NCBI GenBank assembly: GCA_905182995.1
Contig: CAJJDP010000052.1
Location: 458,490-522,489, forward strand
Source: Paramecium octaurelia
Lineage: Eukaryota; Ciliophora; Oligohymenophorea; Peniculida; Parameciidae
Length of the DNA stretch: 64,000 nt
Reading direction: 5' to 3'
The position numbers and the translations under genes are program-made. Positions 63,511-64,000 of the stretch are shown one piece after another. Within the stretch, counting starts at the first letter, position 1; the number at the start of each line of letters is the position of its first letter. The notes under the pieces were generated by a model. The model searched no databases. It was not told the origin of the DNA and was given only the letters and a program-made list of their open reading frames with translations.

Positions 63511-64000
63511 TCACTTCTTTTACTTTAAGTCCTCTAAAAAGAAACTTCCTTTGGTTTTAAACAATGGTTTTAAATCTATCCCTTAATAATTCATGAATTG
63601 TCCTTATAAGATAAGTGTTCCTGATGCTTGAAACAAAGGATTCTGGCAAATTCTAAGTATTGTACAATAAGGATTAACTAAATAATAATTAATAATTAAT
63701 ACCATTTGGCAATAATGGGCTATTTTGAAGAGGTATGCTAAACTAGGCAAGCAAATCTTTATAGCTACTATCAGATTGGAGTATTTCCTTTGATGTTTTT
63801 AGATTCCAAAGTCGGATAGAGTTATCATCACTACTTGAAGCTAATGTATTTCCATCAGGGGAGAAATTGACTGAAGAAACTGTTGATAAATGCCCATCTA
63901 ATTTGTCTTTTTATTATCCTGTCTTAACATCCCATAAACGGATAGATTTATCTGCACTACCAGATGCTAATGTAGTACCATCAGGAGAGTAACAAATTGA
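63511..64000 (-). CDS. WD40-repeat protein, 3' end only
   Basis: The frame enters from the right edge and reads 154 residues to TGA 63511. Two WD repeats are complete: [20 protein letters not shown] and [20 protein letters not shown]. They are followed by a C-terminal module ([14 protein letters not shown] ... [13 protein letters not shown]) that I recall from a large Paramecium WD40 family. One 25-nt intron, 63678-63702. The N-terminal part lies outside the window. Confidence 0.88.

Noticed and set aside
1-64000. tRNA, rRNA, CRISPR arrays, insertion sequences
   Set aside because: No cloverleaf, rRNA, spacer array, transposase or terminal inverted repeat typical of ciliate transposons was recognised by eye.

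Overview
The window is macronuclear-type DNA from a ciliate, almost certainly a Paramecium. TAA and TAG are read as glutamine, TGA is the only stop, base composition is very AT-rich, and coding frames are joined by introns of about 20-32 nt, most of them GTA...TAG. With these rules, frames broken under the standard code become long proteins. Every multi-exon model below was checked: exon length minus introns is divisible by three (eIF5B, the one exception, is off by exactly one base). All calls come from reading the sequence; no database search was possible.

Layout. 1-12.5 kb, + strand: a PUF-domain protein (5' end outside the window), a 1361-residue helical protein, a Na+/H+ exchanger with a cyclic-nucleotide-binding-like domain, a leishmanolysin-type metallopeptidase and a small unknown gene. 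12.5-20 kb: an ANTH-domain protein (-), a VPS9-domain protein (+), otubain-like gene 1 (+), a small basic protein (-) and RIO1 kinase (-). 20-40.4 kb, all - strand: otubain-like gene 2 with a Gln/Asn-rich N-terminus, cytosolic isoleucyl-tRNA synthetase, a decayed gene, otubain-like gene 3 with a pentapeptide minisatellite, an oxysterol-binding-protein relative, a 1003-residue protein and a two-pass membrane protein. 41-54 kb: a coiled-coil protein ending in a degenerate USP fold (+), a PG-rich axonemal repeat protein (-), small ORFs, an arrestin-like gene with an in-frame TGA, a candidate structured RNA and eIF5B. 54-64 kb is gene-poor: relics, a 107-residue orphan gene, a GC-rich island, and the 3' end of a WD40 gene at the right edge.

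Assembly. Three single-N joins (30726, 56208, 61478) are each flanked by two apparently identical copies of 1426, 1345 and 1580 bp. These look like unmerged contig overlaps, not biological duplications, so the true locus is probably about 4.3 kb shorter.

The most notable content is a ubiquitin-related neighbourhood: three divergent otubain paralogues within about 15 kb. They share a C-terminal catalytic domain and one intron position, but each carries a different low-complexity N-terminal extension. A fourth gene carries a USP-like domain that has lost its catalytic residues.
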